Below, piece after piece: positions 8,879 to 17,463 of a DNA stretch of 64,000 bases (position 1 is the first letter of the stretch; the number at the start of each line of letters is the position of its first letter). The notes under the pieces were generated by a model that was given only the letters and a program-made list of their open reading frames with translations, had not been told where the DNA came from and made no database searches. Location of the stretch: the NCBI RefSeq assembly GCF_020966635.1, contig NZ_JAJKFQ010000026.1, forward strand, positions 1 through 64,000, in the 5' to 3' direction. Origin of the DNA: Stieleria sp. JC731 (GTDB lineage: Bacteria > Planctomycetota > Planctomycetia > Pirellulales > Pirellulaceae). The translations under genes and the position numbers were made by a program.

Positions 8879-9610
8879 ATGACTTTTCGCGTTCTATCCC
8901 TCGGAATTGCAATTCTGGGATCCTTCATTGCAAATGATTCGACCGCTGACGTGGTATTCAGTACTTTCGGTGAAGGTTCCCAATATGGAAACGACGGAGT
9001 TGTCGTTGGTGGCCCTTCATCGACCTTTTATGATCGATATGCCGAGCAGTTCTTCCTTGACGAAACAGGTTCAGATTACCTCCTCGAGACAGTCACGTTT
9101 GCTGTCCTTGGAGACACACCGAATATGAACGCGATTGTTTCAATTCTTGAAGACAATGGTGATTTCCCTGACACCTCTGCGGGGATTGTCGCCCAAATCG
9201 AAGTCGACCTTCCATTGAATGAAATTAGCAATCAGGCGATCGTCGTAGCGGACTTCAATGAACCGACCGCATTTTTCAGCGACATTGGTCTGCTTTCCAA
9301 GGGGCAGTCCTACTGGTTGACGATCGAAGCGAAAGGCTCAGACGAGTTTATGTGGGCAGACACGACAGACTTCTCCAAAGAAGGCTTTCAAGGTGTCAGT
9401 CAGGACGGTGGCCCCTGGCAGGTTCTATTCCGCGACGCCTCGGGACCGTTTCCATTGGCTGCCTATTCCATCAGCGGAGTAACGGTCATCCCAGAGCCAA
9501 GTGGAGCACTCGCAATCTTTCTGGGTGTCGCGATGTTTTCTTGCCGTCGCCATCGCCGTCGATGCCCCCGACAACGCGAGCTGAAGGTCGATAAATACTA
9601 TTCGGAATAA
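8879..9610 (+). CDS. PEP-CTERM sorting-domain protein
   Basis: Signal peptide at the N-terminus (RVLSLGIAILGSFIANDSTA), then a ~190-residue beta-rich domain with FSTFGEGSQYGNDG, a Tyr-rich YDRYAEQFFLDETG and a YWLTIEAKG strand. This resembles 'choice-of-anchor' domains of proteins handled by exosortase. The C-terminus is a canonical PEP-CTERM tripartite signal: VIPEPSG, a hydrophobic segment (ALAIFLGVAMFSC) and a basic cluster (RRHRRR). After it come ~15 further polar residues, slightly longer than usual. Such proteins are cut and anchored by exosortase (EpsH family) in the envelope; no exosortase lies in this window. It starts 107 bp after the kelch/Fn3 protein on the same strand. Confidence 0.8.
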   Translation: MTFRVLSLGIAILGSFIANDSTADVVFSTFGEGSQYGNDGVVVGGPSSTFYDRYAEQFFLDETGSDYLLETVTFAVLGDTPNMNAIVSILEDNGDFPDTSAGIVAQIEVDLPLNEISNQAIVVADFNEPTAFFSDIGLLSKGQSYWLTIEAKGSDEFMWADTTDFSKEGFQGVSQDGGPWQVLFRDASGPFPLAAYSISGVTVIPEPSGALAIFLGVAMFSCRRHRRRCPRQRELKVDKYYSE

Positions 9611-9739
9611 CTTCACGAAACGAAGATTTCGGTGGCGTACACGCGGGCACCTTTCCACTCACAACGGTGAGGACAAATTTGAACAGGATGAGCCGAAAGG
9701 CGTCATCCCTTCAGTGCACCGAAAACTAGACGAGCCAAG

Positions 9740-10783
9740 ATGAGACACCGTCGCACCAGATTGTATCGTTTTGAAACGATGGAAAACCGTCTGCTTCTGT
9801 CCGCTGATGCGGGACACAATTTTCTGCTTCCAGCTGATGTGAATAATGATCACCTCGTAAAACCAACCGATGCGCTAGCGGTCATTAACCAGCTATCTCA
9901 AGAAGAAGTCAAGCAGGAACAGAACGTCTCAAGCGATGTAAGAACCGCTGACCAAAGCATTCTGGAAATGTTCTATGACGTCAACGACGATGGAATGGTT
10001 TCTCCCAGCGACGCCTTAGCAATCATTAACCAATTGGCAAACGATTTCGGGTCCGAACATTCGAGCACACTGTTGTCGAGCGAACTCGGATTTCAAGCAC
10101 GTGCGGAATTGGAACGACGCGATAGCGGATCGGTAACATTTGAAGTTCGAATTGTCGGTGCACCTGCAGGTGCGCAATACGACGTGATGATTGCCGAGGA
10201 ACCTCTGGGAACAATGCGAATCAATTCGCGAGGTCAAGGCGAGTTTGAAAGAACGTACGCTGCAACGGACGTACCTGCCGCATTGCTAGCCGCAGACACA
10301 TCAACAAGTATCTCGATAGGCGATCTGGTTTCGAGCCCTCTTGGTGAGCTTGCCCAGATGGAGTGGTCCAGCGATACAGCTGTGAACGATTCTCATGAAG
10401 AAACCGAGGATGAACCAGAGCATCGACATGGCCACCGTGAAGATCAGTTTGAGGATGAACTCGAACACGACGATGACTCCGGGTCCGATTCAGTTCAAAA
10501 CCATTTGTCATCCCGTTTGGAGATCGAATTCAATCTGTCGCTGTCGGAAAAGTTAGAGCTGCACGTGCAAGGTGGACCGGAAAACGACTTACTGGACGTT
10601 ACCGTGAGCGGCAATACGATCGGCCAGCTCGCTACCAATGCTTTCGGGAATGGTGAACTTGAACTAGAATTTGATGATGAAAATGCCCCCTTGCCGGAAG
10701 TACTTTCGAACGTGAGCGACTTGACCAGCATCACTATCGAAAATGTTTTCGAAGGAACGCTTGGCGAGTTACGATCTCGCTAA
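9740..10783 (+). CDS. LEPR-XLL dockerin-domain protein with acidic linker
   Basis: 347 residues from ATG 9740. The N-terminus is RLYRFETMENRLLLSAD, a LEPR-XLL motif at about residues 10-25, giving a secreted or surface protein. It is followed at once by paired dockerin-type I repeats: DVNNDHLVKPTDALAVINQL and DVNDDGMVSPSDALAIINQL (residues ~36-100), each with the Asp/Asn ladder of a calcium loop. The middle contains a strongly acidic stretch (EETEDEPEHRHGHREDQFEDELEHDDD written in parts, residues ~215-245). Two related domains flank it, with matching strands MIAEEPLGTMRINSRGQGEFE and GNTIGQLATNAFGNGELELE in equivalent positions, suggesting a duplicated beta-domain. Planctomycete dockerins of this type generally lack a recognised cohesin partner, and none is seen here. 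Confidence 0.75.
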   Translation: MRHRRTRLYRFETMENRLLLSADAGHNFLLPADVNNDHLVKPTDALAVINQLSQEEVKQEQNVSSDVRTADQSILEMFYDVNDDGMVSPSDALAIINQLANDFGSEHSSTLLSSELGFQARAELERRDSGSVTFEVRIVGAPAGAQYDVMIAEEPLGTMRINSRGQGEFERTYAATDVPAALLAADTSTSISIGDLVSSPLGELAQMEWSSDTAVNDSHEETEDEPEHRHGHREDQFEDELEHDDDSGSDSVQNHLSSRLEIEFNLSLSEKLELHVQGGPENDLLDVTVSGNTIGQLATNAFGNGELELEFDDENAPLPEVLSNVSDLTSITIENVFEGTLGELRSR

Positions 10784-10926
10784 ATCGGGCGGCGTGAGAG
10801 ATTGAAATACCTGAGACGTTGGTTAAGACAAGCGTTTGCCAATGTTCATTGGACTGACATGCGAGGTAACCGCATGCAACGTAAAAACAGATAACGTACA
10901 GATAGATACTGTACCGACGATCTCGA

Positions 10927-13101
10927 ATGAGCCCCATGTTTAGCAAGCGACGACTTCCTAATCATTCACCACGCAGTACTTGGCGCCGCAAACTGCGGTT
11001 GGAGTCGTTATGCGCGAGGGTCGTTTTCGATGGGGCCGGGTTAGGCGTTTCAGATCCTCTTCCTTGGTTCGATCCAGGAACATTGACGTTTAGTTATGCC
11101 CCTGACGGTACGGAAGTCGCCGGCCAACAAAATAGCCTGTTTGCGACACTCGCTGGTCTAGCAACCGAATCGGTTTGGAAGCAGGAATTCGAATCTGCGT
11201 TCGCAGCCTGGCTTGATCCATTGGGAGCACATTTGTCGGAGTCTGCTGATTCGGGTGAGTCATTCGGGATAGCCGGCCGAACTCAGGGTGATACACGATT
11301 TGGCGATATTCGCATCGCCGCGGTTCCTCTTTCTAACAGTGTGTTAGCGACTTCGGTTCCGCACAGCGCGATCGCTCAAGGAACATGGGCGGGAGACATC
11401 CTGCTCAATTCCGATGCTCAGTGGGATAACTTGGAAACCCTTTTCACCGTTGTTCTTCATGAGATGGGACACGTCTTAGGGCTTCCTCATAGCTCAGATC
11501 CTGACTCTGTCATGTTCCGCCATGGTATTCAAAATGTGTCCGCGCCCTCACAAGCCGATATCGATTGGCTGCGCGATCTATATGCCGGCGTCAAATTTGA
11601 AGACGCTGAAGGCAACGAGACCGACTCAGAAGCGTCCACGGTAACCTTCACTGATACGACAGGTGCCTTCGATCCGTCGTCTGCAATTGTTCTGGCCCCA
11701 GCGGTCAGTTCCGCTATCCGATACTCGGCCAACGGAAACGTCGTCGACTTAGAGACGCCTGTGGTATTTCGGCTCGCCCCCACACCGAACCCGGCAAAGG
11801 ATTTAGAGAATCTGACAATTACGCTACATCCGACTTCCAAGAGTCGTCTAGTCGCTGACATCAAAGTGCTTGATGCTTCAGGCCGAACGGTGGAATCACA
11901 AGTATTGCATCATAGCCACGGCGATGTTGTTGTTCAGGCACAAGGTATCGAGGATGACCAACCCTACTATATTGTGGTAAATCAGTCGCAGACAATTCAT
12001 GATGTTGCAACAGGTGGTGCATTTGAATTGATCGTGGACCTGTCACCTGAATTGCGGCGCTCTCGCCATGCGGGCGATGTCGAACTTGATCACGAGACAC
12101 CTATTCTAGAGCAGTCATTTAGCGTGCCTACACCACGTTTATTGCACGTCCATCTTGTCTCCGAAGGAAATATTAATCTCGACAATTCGATCGTCGCACA
12201 ATTGGTCGATCACACAGATCAAGTTCTCTCACAAACATGGGTTAATTCAGGTGAATCACGATCGGCGCCACTAACTTTTTTGCCAGCCGGCGACTACCGA
12301 ATCCGATTTATTCACGTTGGTGGAGACTCTGAATCCTCGTCGGTAGCGGCGAGTGTCTATTTGGATGATTTGTCACTCGACGTCGGCCCCCCAGTCGTCG
12401 ATCCAACTGGAACCCCGTATCTTCCATGCGATGAACCGGGCGCCGATCCTCTCTATTGCTATTCCTACGGTCCGGTTTCAACCTATCCGCCCTATCAGCC
12501 CATTGATCCGGTCTCCTTCTACCCTGAAAGCTATCCTTGGTGGTACGAATACGACTTTGCTTGCAGCGACTATGCCGGGCAAGACCTAGAGAATGCCCAG
12601 ACGCAAGATCCACTATGGTGGGAGTTTTATCTGGGGCAGTGTGCAGACCCCGGGATGCCGCCAAGCCAACAACCCACGCTACCCACCGATCCTGGCAACG
12701 ATCCAAGTAACTCCGGTTCGACAAATGGTGCTACAACCGGATCAGGCCCGACCGAAAATGGGACACCAATTCAACAAGGTAGCCCACTGCAGAACTCTGT
12801 TTATCCCTTTGACGTCTCAGGTGACAACGTTGTTTCACCCTCCGATGCTCTTCTAGTGATCAATGAAATCTCACTTCACGGATCAAGGAACGCCGAAGTC
12901 ATCAATGCCTTCACCAGCTACTATGTTGACGTCAATGGCGATCTCTTCATCACGCCGATTGATGCACTACTGATCATAAATTCTTTGGCCAGACAACTTA
13001 ATTTGCCCGAAGGTGAATCGGCACCGCTCAGTCGAACGCAAGCTGATCTTTCTATCGGGTTGAACCAGAACCTCGACGTCGCGATCGGTCAGCTTTTTTG
13101 A
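10927..13101 (+). CDS. matrixin-like zinc metalloprotease with dockerin tail
   Basis: 724 residues from ATG 10927. A basic N-terminus with LRLESLCARVVFDGA (a diverged LEPR-XLL motif) indicates export. The catalytic domain spans about residues 50-215: HEMGHVLGLPH at ~178-188 is the extended zinc motif HExxHxxGxxH of metzincins, and SVMF just after it supplies the Met-turn. Upstream features fit peptidase M10A (matrixin): a FDPGTLTFSYAPDG-type start and GDIRIAAVPL. No cysteine-switch prodomain is evident. The middle (~220-500) is beta-rich, resembling pre-peptidase C-terminal-type domains. A Pro/Tyr/Asp-rich linker (~495-620) leads to paired dockerin repeats (DVSGDNVVSPSDALLVIN and DVNGDLFITPIDALLIIN, ~635-690). 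Likely a secreted protease tethered through calcium-binding dockerins. It converges with the kinase gene at 13118, leaving only 16 bp between stops. Confidence 0.8.
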   Translation: MSPMFSKRRLPNHSPRSTWRRKLRLESLCARVVFDGAGLGVSDPLPWFDPGTLTFSYAPDGTEVAGQQNSLFATLAGLATESVWKQEFESAFAAWLDPLGAHLSESADSGESFGIAGRTQGDTRFGDIRIAAVPLSNSVLATSVPHSAIAQGTWAGDILLNSDAQWDNLETLFTVVLHEMGHVLGLPHSSDPDSVMFRHGIQNVSAPSQADIDWLRDLYAGVKFEDAEGNETDSEASTVTFTDTTGAFDPSSAIVLAPAVSSAIRYSANGNVVDLETPVVFRLAPTPNPAKDLENLTITLHPTSKSRLVADIKVLDASGRTVESQVLHHSHGDVVVQAQGIEDDQPYYIVVNQSQTIHDVATGGAFELIVDLSPELRRSRHAGDVELDHETPILEQSFSVPTPRLLHVHLVSEGNINLDNSIVAQLVDHTDQVLSQTWVNSGESRSAPLTFLPAGDYRIRFIHVGGDSESSSVAASVYLDDLSLDVGPPVVDPTGTPYLPCDEPGADPLYCYSYGPVSTYPPYQPIDPVSFYPESYPWWYEYDFACSDYAGQDLENAQTQDPLWWEFYLGQCADPGMPPSQQPTLPTDPGNDPSNSGSTNGATTGSGPTENGTPIQQGSPLQNSVYPFDVSGDNVVSPSDALLVINEISLHGSRNAEVINAFTSYYVDVNGDLFITPIDALLIINSLARQLNLPEGESAPLSRTQADLSIGLNQNLDVAIGQLF

Positions 13102-13117
13102 TTCAGGACTGTTTATC

Positions 13118-16100
13118 TTAAGGTCGATTGCTATTGGCGTGAATTAGCATCGAAATCTCGATCATCGGTCGGAACCTTCGGTCGTTTTTCAGCGGCTCGA
13201 GGTCTGGATCATTTCGGGCTAGAAGCACAATCGCGATATCCGATTTGAGCGACTTTGAAAGCCATGAAAAAGCGCGATCGACATTCACTTCACGGTCCAA
13301 ATGCTGGCTCGTGAGAGCAAAGATGCCCGCAATTTGCAACTCTTCTCGTGCACCAATTTCTATCAACGTCGCAGCGTGGGCATCCTCCATGGCCAGTTTT
13401 GTTTGGCCCTGTCGGGCGTAGAGAATCCCGCGTGATGTAATCGCTGACGCTAGGTTCGGGCGATGATGGATTAGCTGTGTCAACGTACCAATCGCATTTT
13501 CTGGTTGATCGAGAATTGCAGAATAGACATGTGCCGCGTTCATTGAAGCCTCAGCATTCGAACCATCAATTCGCAGCGCCGCTTCGAAGTCGTCTAACGC
13601 CCCCTGGGGATCGTTGCCCAACCTTGACACGCCTCTAGAATTCCAATCATTCGCATCGCGAGGTGGAACACTCCTCGCTAAGTGCCGATCCACCTTTGCC
13701 AATTCGATTTCCCCCAGCTCATCGAGCACTTTGGCACGCATCAAATAAATCCGTGTCCTGACATTTCCGTCGTCAATTAGCCGATTCAAATCCTGACGAG
13801 CTTCCTCTAGCTTTCCCATCCGATCATAGGCAGCGGCACGGTTGAATCTCGGCACCATCATTCCAGGGTTCATCGATAGACAGGCTGAAAAATCGGCAAC
13901 CGCGCGTGTCAAATCACCTATTTTCATTTGGTGAATTCCGCGGTTCAATAGAATTGCGACTGAATCGGGCCGCAAGCGATTTGCGATATCGAAGCGGGAA
14001 ATAGCGGCGGCGTCATTGCCAAGACGCGAATACGCAAACGCGAGGTTTACCCAGTAACTCACATTTGTGGGTTGTCTTTGAAGTTGTCGTTCAGTCAACC
14101 TAATCCATTGCTCAGCATCTGCTGACTTGCTTGCCCATGTGGTCGCAAGCCGCATGTCTTCCTTCCAATTATCAGGCAGAGCGATTCGGACTCTAGTTTC
14201 CTCGGTGTCTCCAGACAACATGTCGAATTGCAATTTAGCCAGCGGTGCGAGACCATAATCTAGCTGAGTTGCAAGTTGATTTAGCGACTTCGCACGTTCA
14301 AGCATTCGACCAGATAGTTCGGATGAACTCTGCCGAGCGACATGAAAGCTCGCGTCTGCCATTTGAAATGCAAGCAGTCCAAGATCCCGTCGAAGCTTTA
14401 ACCGAGCCTCCGCACTAAGTCCTTGAACTTCGACATTGGCGTCCCAATTCGTTTCTCGGGCATGCCAAGCATCTAACAACTGGTTTCCTTGCTCAAGCCC
14501 GTTGAGCAAAAGTTCGGATTCTCGTCCTGGAGAAGTCAAATTGATGGTGACCAGCGGAAGCTCTCGATCCAATTCTGCAACTTTTGCTTCCAGACTCATC
14601 TTGGCGATCCTGCCGGAGCGTTGCCAAAGCATGATCAATGCCGCCAAAAGCAAAATGGCGGCCAATGTCGCGACGGTAGAAGTAGAATAAATGACAGGAT
14701 GCCGTCGCGTCAGTTTTTGAATCCGTTCGGCAGTCGATCGCTCCGGCGCGTACTTCAGTTTTTGATTCTTCTGATGGGCCTGCAAATCTTCGAGTAACTC
14801 TCCCGCATTCTGATAACGACCGCTTGGCTTAGCGACCAAACAATGAAAAACGATCGATTCCAGTCCCGGAGATACATTGGCATTGAACTTGCGAATTGAC
14901 GGTGGAGCAGTCTCACGTTCCTTTGCCAGAAATTGCAAACTGATTTCTTTCTCGAAGGTTGGTGACCGAAATGGCAAATGCCCTGTCAACAACTCGTACA
15001 GAATGACTCCCATTGAAAAGACATCGTCACTGAAATCGGCTTCCGCGCCAGACTCAAGAGACTGCAACTGTTGCGGCGACATGTACGGCAATGTCCCGCC
15101 AACAATGCGAGACCTACTTTCCAACTTCGAAACCGCGAGGTTAAAGTCCAGAAGGACCGGGTTCCCGTCGTTGGTTACAAGGATGTTTGCCGGTTTGAGA
15201 TCGCGATGGACGATACCACGTTGGTGTGCGTAAGCGAGCCCATCGACCGCCTCCGTTACCAAGCTAACCAGCGCGTCAACATAGGTTAGCCCAAGATAGC
15301 GTCTCAGCTCATCGTTGGGTCCATATTCGGTCGCCTCCGGCCAACTTCGTTTCGCATCAGTTTCGGAACTGACATCCCGTGTTGAATGGTTCAATTCTTG
15401 GATCGAACGAATTGTTGAATAGCGTTTTTCTAAAATGGTCGAAACCAACTCTTGAGCAACTCCGTTTTTCGAAGCCCACTCATTTCCGCACGTGGTTAGA
15501 TCTGCCAGCGTGGTCGCTCCGAGATAAGGCATGCAAATACCAAAGAGATTTCCATCTCGATGGATCGAAAAGACGGGAACAATCGCAGAGTGCTGCAGTG
15601 ACGCAAGCCGATCTGACTCACGGTTCGGAGACTGAGTTACTTTCAACACGACGTAGCGTTCCGCCAAGTCCGGCTGTCGCGCTAAAAAGACCTTCGAAAA
15701 CGCGCCTTCTCCCAATTGAGAAACGATGCGATAACCGGCGAAAGTGTCTTGCACACGGGGAAAGTTATCTTTCGGAACTTGATTGAGACCTCTTTGCTCG
15801 AGCGTTTGAACTGAGCCTTGCAGCCTAAATCCGCTATCGGTTCCGACTGGCAATTCTGGCCAATGGCTTCCATCGACGCTATACCTTTCACCAACGGCGT
15901 TCTTTGAAATGTCGTCTCCACGTCGACGTCGCAACCGATACTCTTCAAACGCGACCTGCGTCCGCCAATGCAAGTCTTCGTAGACCTCTGGAAACTGGTC
16001 AATGTACTGCTGGGCTATCGGTACCAAACCTTCATTGAACCGATGCTCCAAATCGATACGGGACAACTCGGTTACGACCGAAGCATAGCTTTCTGCTTCT

Positions 16101-16222
16101 TTGTCGGGCACATAGTCGATCAAGGAAACAGGCCCTTCGTTCCGAGCAGTTTCGAAACGTTCCAACAGCAACTCAATTTCGTGTGTCGCGTCGGACGTGA
16201 TGGAATAATGATTCTCGTTCAC
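13118..16222 (-). CDS. membrane Ser/Thr protein kinase with TPR tail
   Basis: 1034 residues. The cytoplasmic kinase domain spans ~163-480: Gly-rich loop LGEGAFSKV (169-178), invariant Lys194 in VVLKV, catalytic HRDLKPANIL (339-348) and LLDFNLAV at 357-364, where the usual DFG is DFN. The activation segment ends GTLPYMSPQQL. Unusually long inserts sit around 245-300. A single transmembrane helix lies at ~510-533 (STVATLAAILLLAALIML). The extracytoplasmic part carries TPR-like repeats at ~700-1000 (WVNLAFAYSRLGNDAAAISRF, LLNRGIHQMKIGDLTRAVADF and others). The N-terminal ~100 residues, ending EEYRLRRRRGD, are a conserved cap of planctomycete kinases. It overlaps the sigma-factor gene by 4 bp (ATGA), so the two are translationally coupled. 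It probably signals to or with that sigma factor. Confidence 0.9.
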   Translation of the reverse strand: MNENHYSITSDATHEIELLLERFETARNEGPVSLIDYVPDKEAESYASVVTELSRIDLEHRFNEGLVPIAQQYIDQFPEVYEDLHWRTQVAFEEYRLRRRRGDDISKNAVGERYSVDGSHWPELPVGTDSGFRLQGSVQTLEQRGLNQVPKDNFPRVQDTFAGYRIVSQLGEGAFSKVFLARQPDLAERYVVLKVTQSPNRESDRLASLQHSAIVPVFSIHRDGNLFGICMPYLGATTLADLTTCGNEWASKNGVAQELVSTILEKRYSTIRSIQELNHSTRDVSSETDAKRSWPEATEYGPNDELRRYLGLTYVDALVSLVTEAVDGLAYAHQRGIVHRDLKPANILVTNDGNPVLLDFNLAVSKLESRSRIVGGTLPYMSPQQLQSLESGAEADFSDDVFSMGVILYELLTGHLPFRSPTFEKEISLQFLAKERETAPPSIRKFNANVSPGLESIVFHCLVAKPSGRYQNAGELLEDLQAHQKNQKLKYAPERSTAERIQKLTRRHPVIYSTSTVATLAAILLLAALIMLWQRSGRIAKMSLEAKVAELDRELPLVTINLTSPGRESELLLNGLEQGNQLLDAWHARETNWDANVEVQGLSAEARLKLRRDLGLLAFQMADASFHVARQSSSELSGRMLERAKSLNQLATQLDYGLAPLAKLQFDMLSGDTEETRVRIALPDNWKEDMRLATTWASKSADAEQWIRLTERQLQRQPTNVSYWVNLAFAYSRLGNDAAAISRFDIANRLRPDSVAILLNRGIHQMKIGDLTRAVADFSACLSMNPGMMVPRFNRAAAYDRMGKLEEARQDLNRLIDDGNVRTRIYLMRAKVLDELGEIELAKVDRHLARSVPPRDANDWNSRGVSRLGNDPQGALDDFEAALRIDGSNAEASMNAAHVYSAILDQPENAIGTLTQLIHHRPNLASAITSRGILYARQGQTKLAMEDAHAATLIEIGAREELQIAGIFALTSQHLDREVNVDRAFSWLSKSLKSDIAIVLLARNDPDLEPLKNDRRFRPMIEISMLIHANSNRP

Positions 16223-16794
16223 GGGAGATTCAGCACTTTTTGTAGTCGCTTCCGAAAGGTTTGCAATATTCTCTCAACGCTTCGCTGAGATACCGAAACT
16301 CGTTTTGAAATTTCCGCGATCTCATGTCCATCGATTCGTGCTCGGATCGTCTGCTGATGCGATTCCGGCAATGTTGACAACAGATCATCGATGGTCATGC
16401 GGAGGATTTCGATCGACGTTTCAGCAGCAGGGACCTCGGAGTTCGGAAACCGCTGTGTCTGGCTGACATCTCGTTTTCCGGCCCGGTGGTATTCGGCCAC
16501 CATACGGACCTTATTTAGCGCTATGACCAACAACAATTTCCACAGCTCATCTCCCTCCGGAACGAGGTAGTGACCATCGTTGACTCGTCTGAAAAACGTA
16601 CGAAATACCGACTGAACGATGTCCTCCGGGGCAATCCGAGGTGCAAGGTCGTCACCACTTGCTCGCTGCGCTACACCGAGCAACCTTTGCGCATAGCGTG
16701 CGTAGAGCGCAGTCGCAGCGTCTTCTTCACCCGCTTGGAAACGGACGAGAAGCGAGGAATCACTTGATGCTATCGGACGGGGATCGTTTTTCAT
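16219..16794 (-). CDS. ECF-type RNA polymerase sigma factor
   Basis: 191 residues, start 16794. Region 2 is visible as ALYARYAQRLLGVAQRA and EDIVQSVFRTFFRRV (about residues 25-72), and the WKLLLVIALNKVRMVAEYHRAGKRD segment closes it. Region 4 is the C-terminal helix-turn-helix LPESHQQTIRARIDG, HEIAEISKRVSVSQRSVERIL (residues ~137-180). No extended C-terminal domain and no anti-sigma gene follow; instead the partner is a Ser/Thr kinase whose start overlaps the sigma stop by 4 bp. In planctomycetes ECF factors next to such kinases are thought to be controlled by phosphorylation instead of a classical anti-sigma factor; that is family knowledge, not shown by the sequence. It is the first gene of a two-gene operon. 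Confidence 0.88.
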   Translation of the reverse strand: MKNDPRPIASSDSSLLVRFQAGEEDAATALYARYAQRLLGVAQRASGDDLAPRIAPEDIVQSVFRTFFRRVNDGHYLVPEGDELWKLLLVIALNKVRMVAEYHRAGKRDVSQTQRFPNSEVPAAETSIEILRMTIDDLLSTLPESHQQTIRARIDGHEIAEISKRVSVSQRSVERILQTFRKRLQKVLNLP

Positions 16795-17463
16795 TTCCGG
16801 ACGCCTACTCTCGTCTTAAGGAGTGGGAAAACGCCACGCGACACGCCAAAAAAGTTCGGGAATCATGATTCCCCATGGCTGCCGTCTTTCCCATTAGAAC
16901 AGACAGCCAGAAGTTCACGAACTGGTAAGGCTATGTCCTCAGTCGGCACCCGAAACACCCGAAACACCTGAAATATGATAGTCGACAAGAATTCGTCGCG
17001 GCCCCGACGAACACTGACAATTCGGAACCGATGGCTCGTAACGCGAATCCGCTGAGATCTCACCTCCGTTCGAATATGAAAATCCAGACTTTGAAGAGCA
17101 TTGGCAAGGCTGCGCGCGGCACTGGTGCATCAATCAAGTTGTGTGTCTATCTGCCCACCAGCGCGAGGCTGCAAAGACTGAAAAGAAATTGAAACACAGA
17201 GTAACCGAGGGCGCGGAGTGCGTAGTCGATAGCAAGCCAACTGACCGGATCGCATTGAACTGCAAAGACCAAAATTTTTCCGAACGGAACCCAATGAAAA
17301 GCTCTGTGGCCTCGGTGCCTCTGTGTTTAAAGCCGTCTTCTCCTCGACGCCACCTACATCAAACGACTTTAAAATCGTTTTGAGAGTCGATGGCTATGTC
17401 CGACACGGCTGAAAAACGCGTTCGTGGTGCTCTGAATTTGAGTAGCGTGTGGTTGATTGCGGG
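16795..17463. other. intergenic stretch with one repeat element
   Basis: Between the sigma-factor start and the stop of the LamG-type gene. It carries the upstream region of the sigma gene and, at 17190-17330, a copy of the dispersed inverted-end repeat. No convincing open frame or RNA gene was seen elsewhere in it. Confidence 0.6.
17190..17330. repeat. dispersed inverted-end repeat element, copy 2
   Basis: About 141 bp, from TTGAAACACAGAGTAACCGA to GGTGCCTCTGTGTTTAA. The ends are inverted repeats (TTGAAACACAGAG against CTCTGTGTTTAA). The interior matches the 4661-4800 copy (GAGTAACCGAGGGC, CATTGAAC, CTGCAAA, AAAAGCTCTGTG). No coding capacity. Confidence 0.8.
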
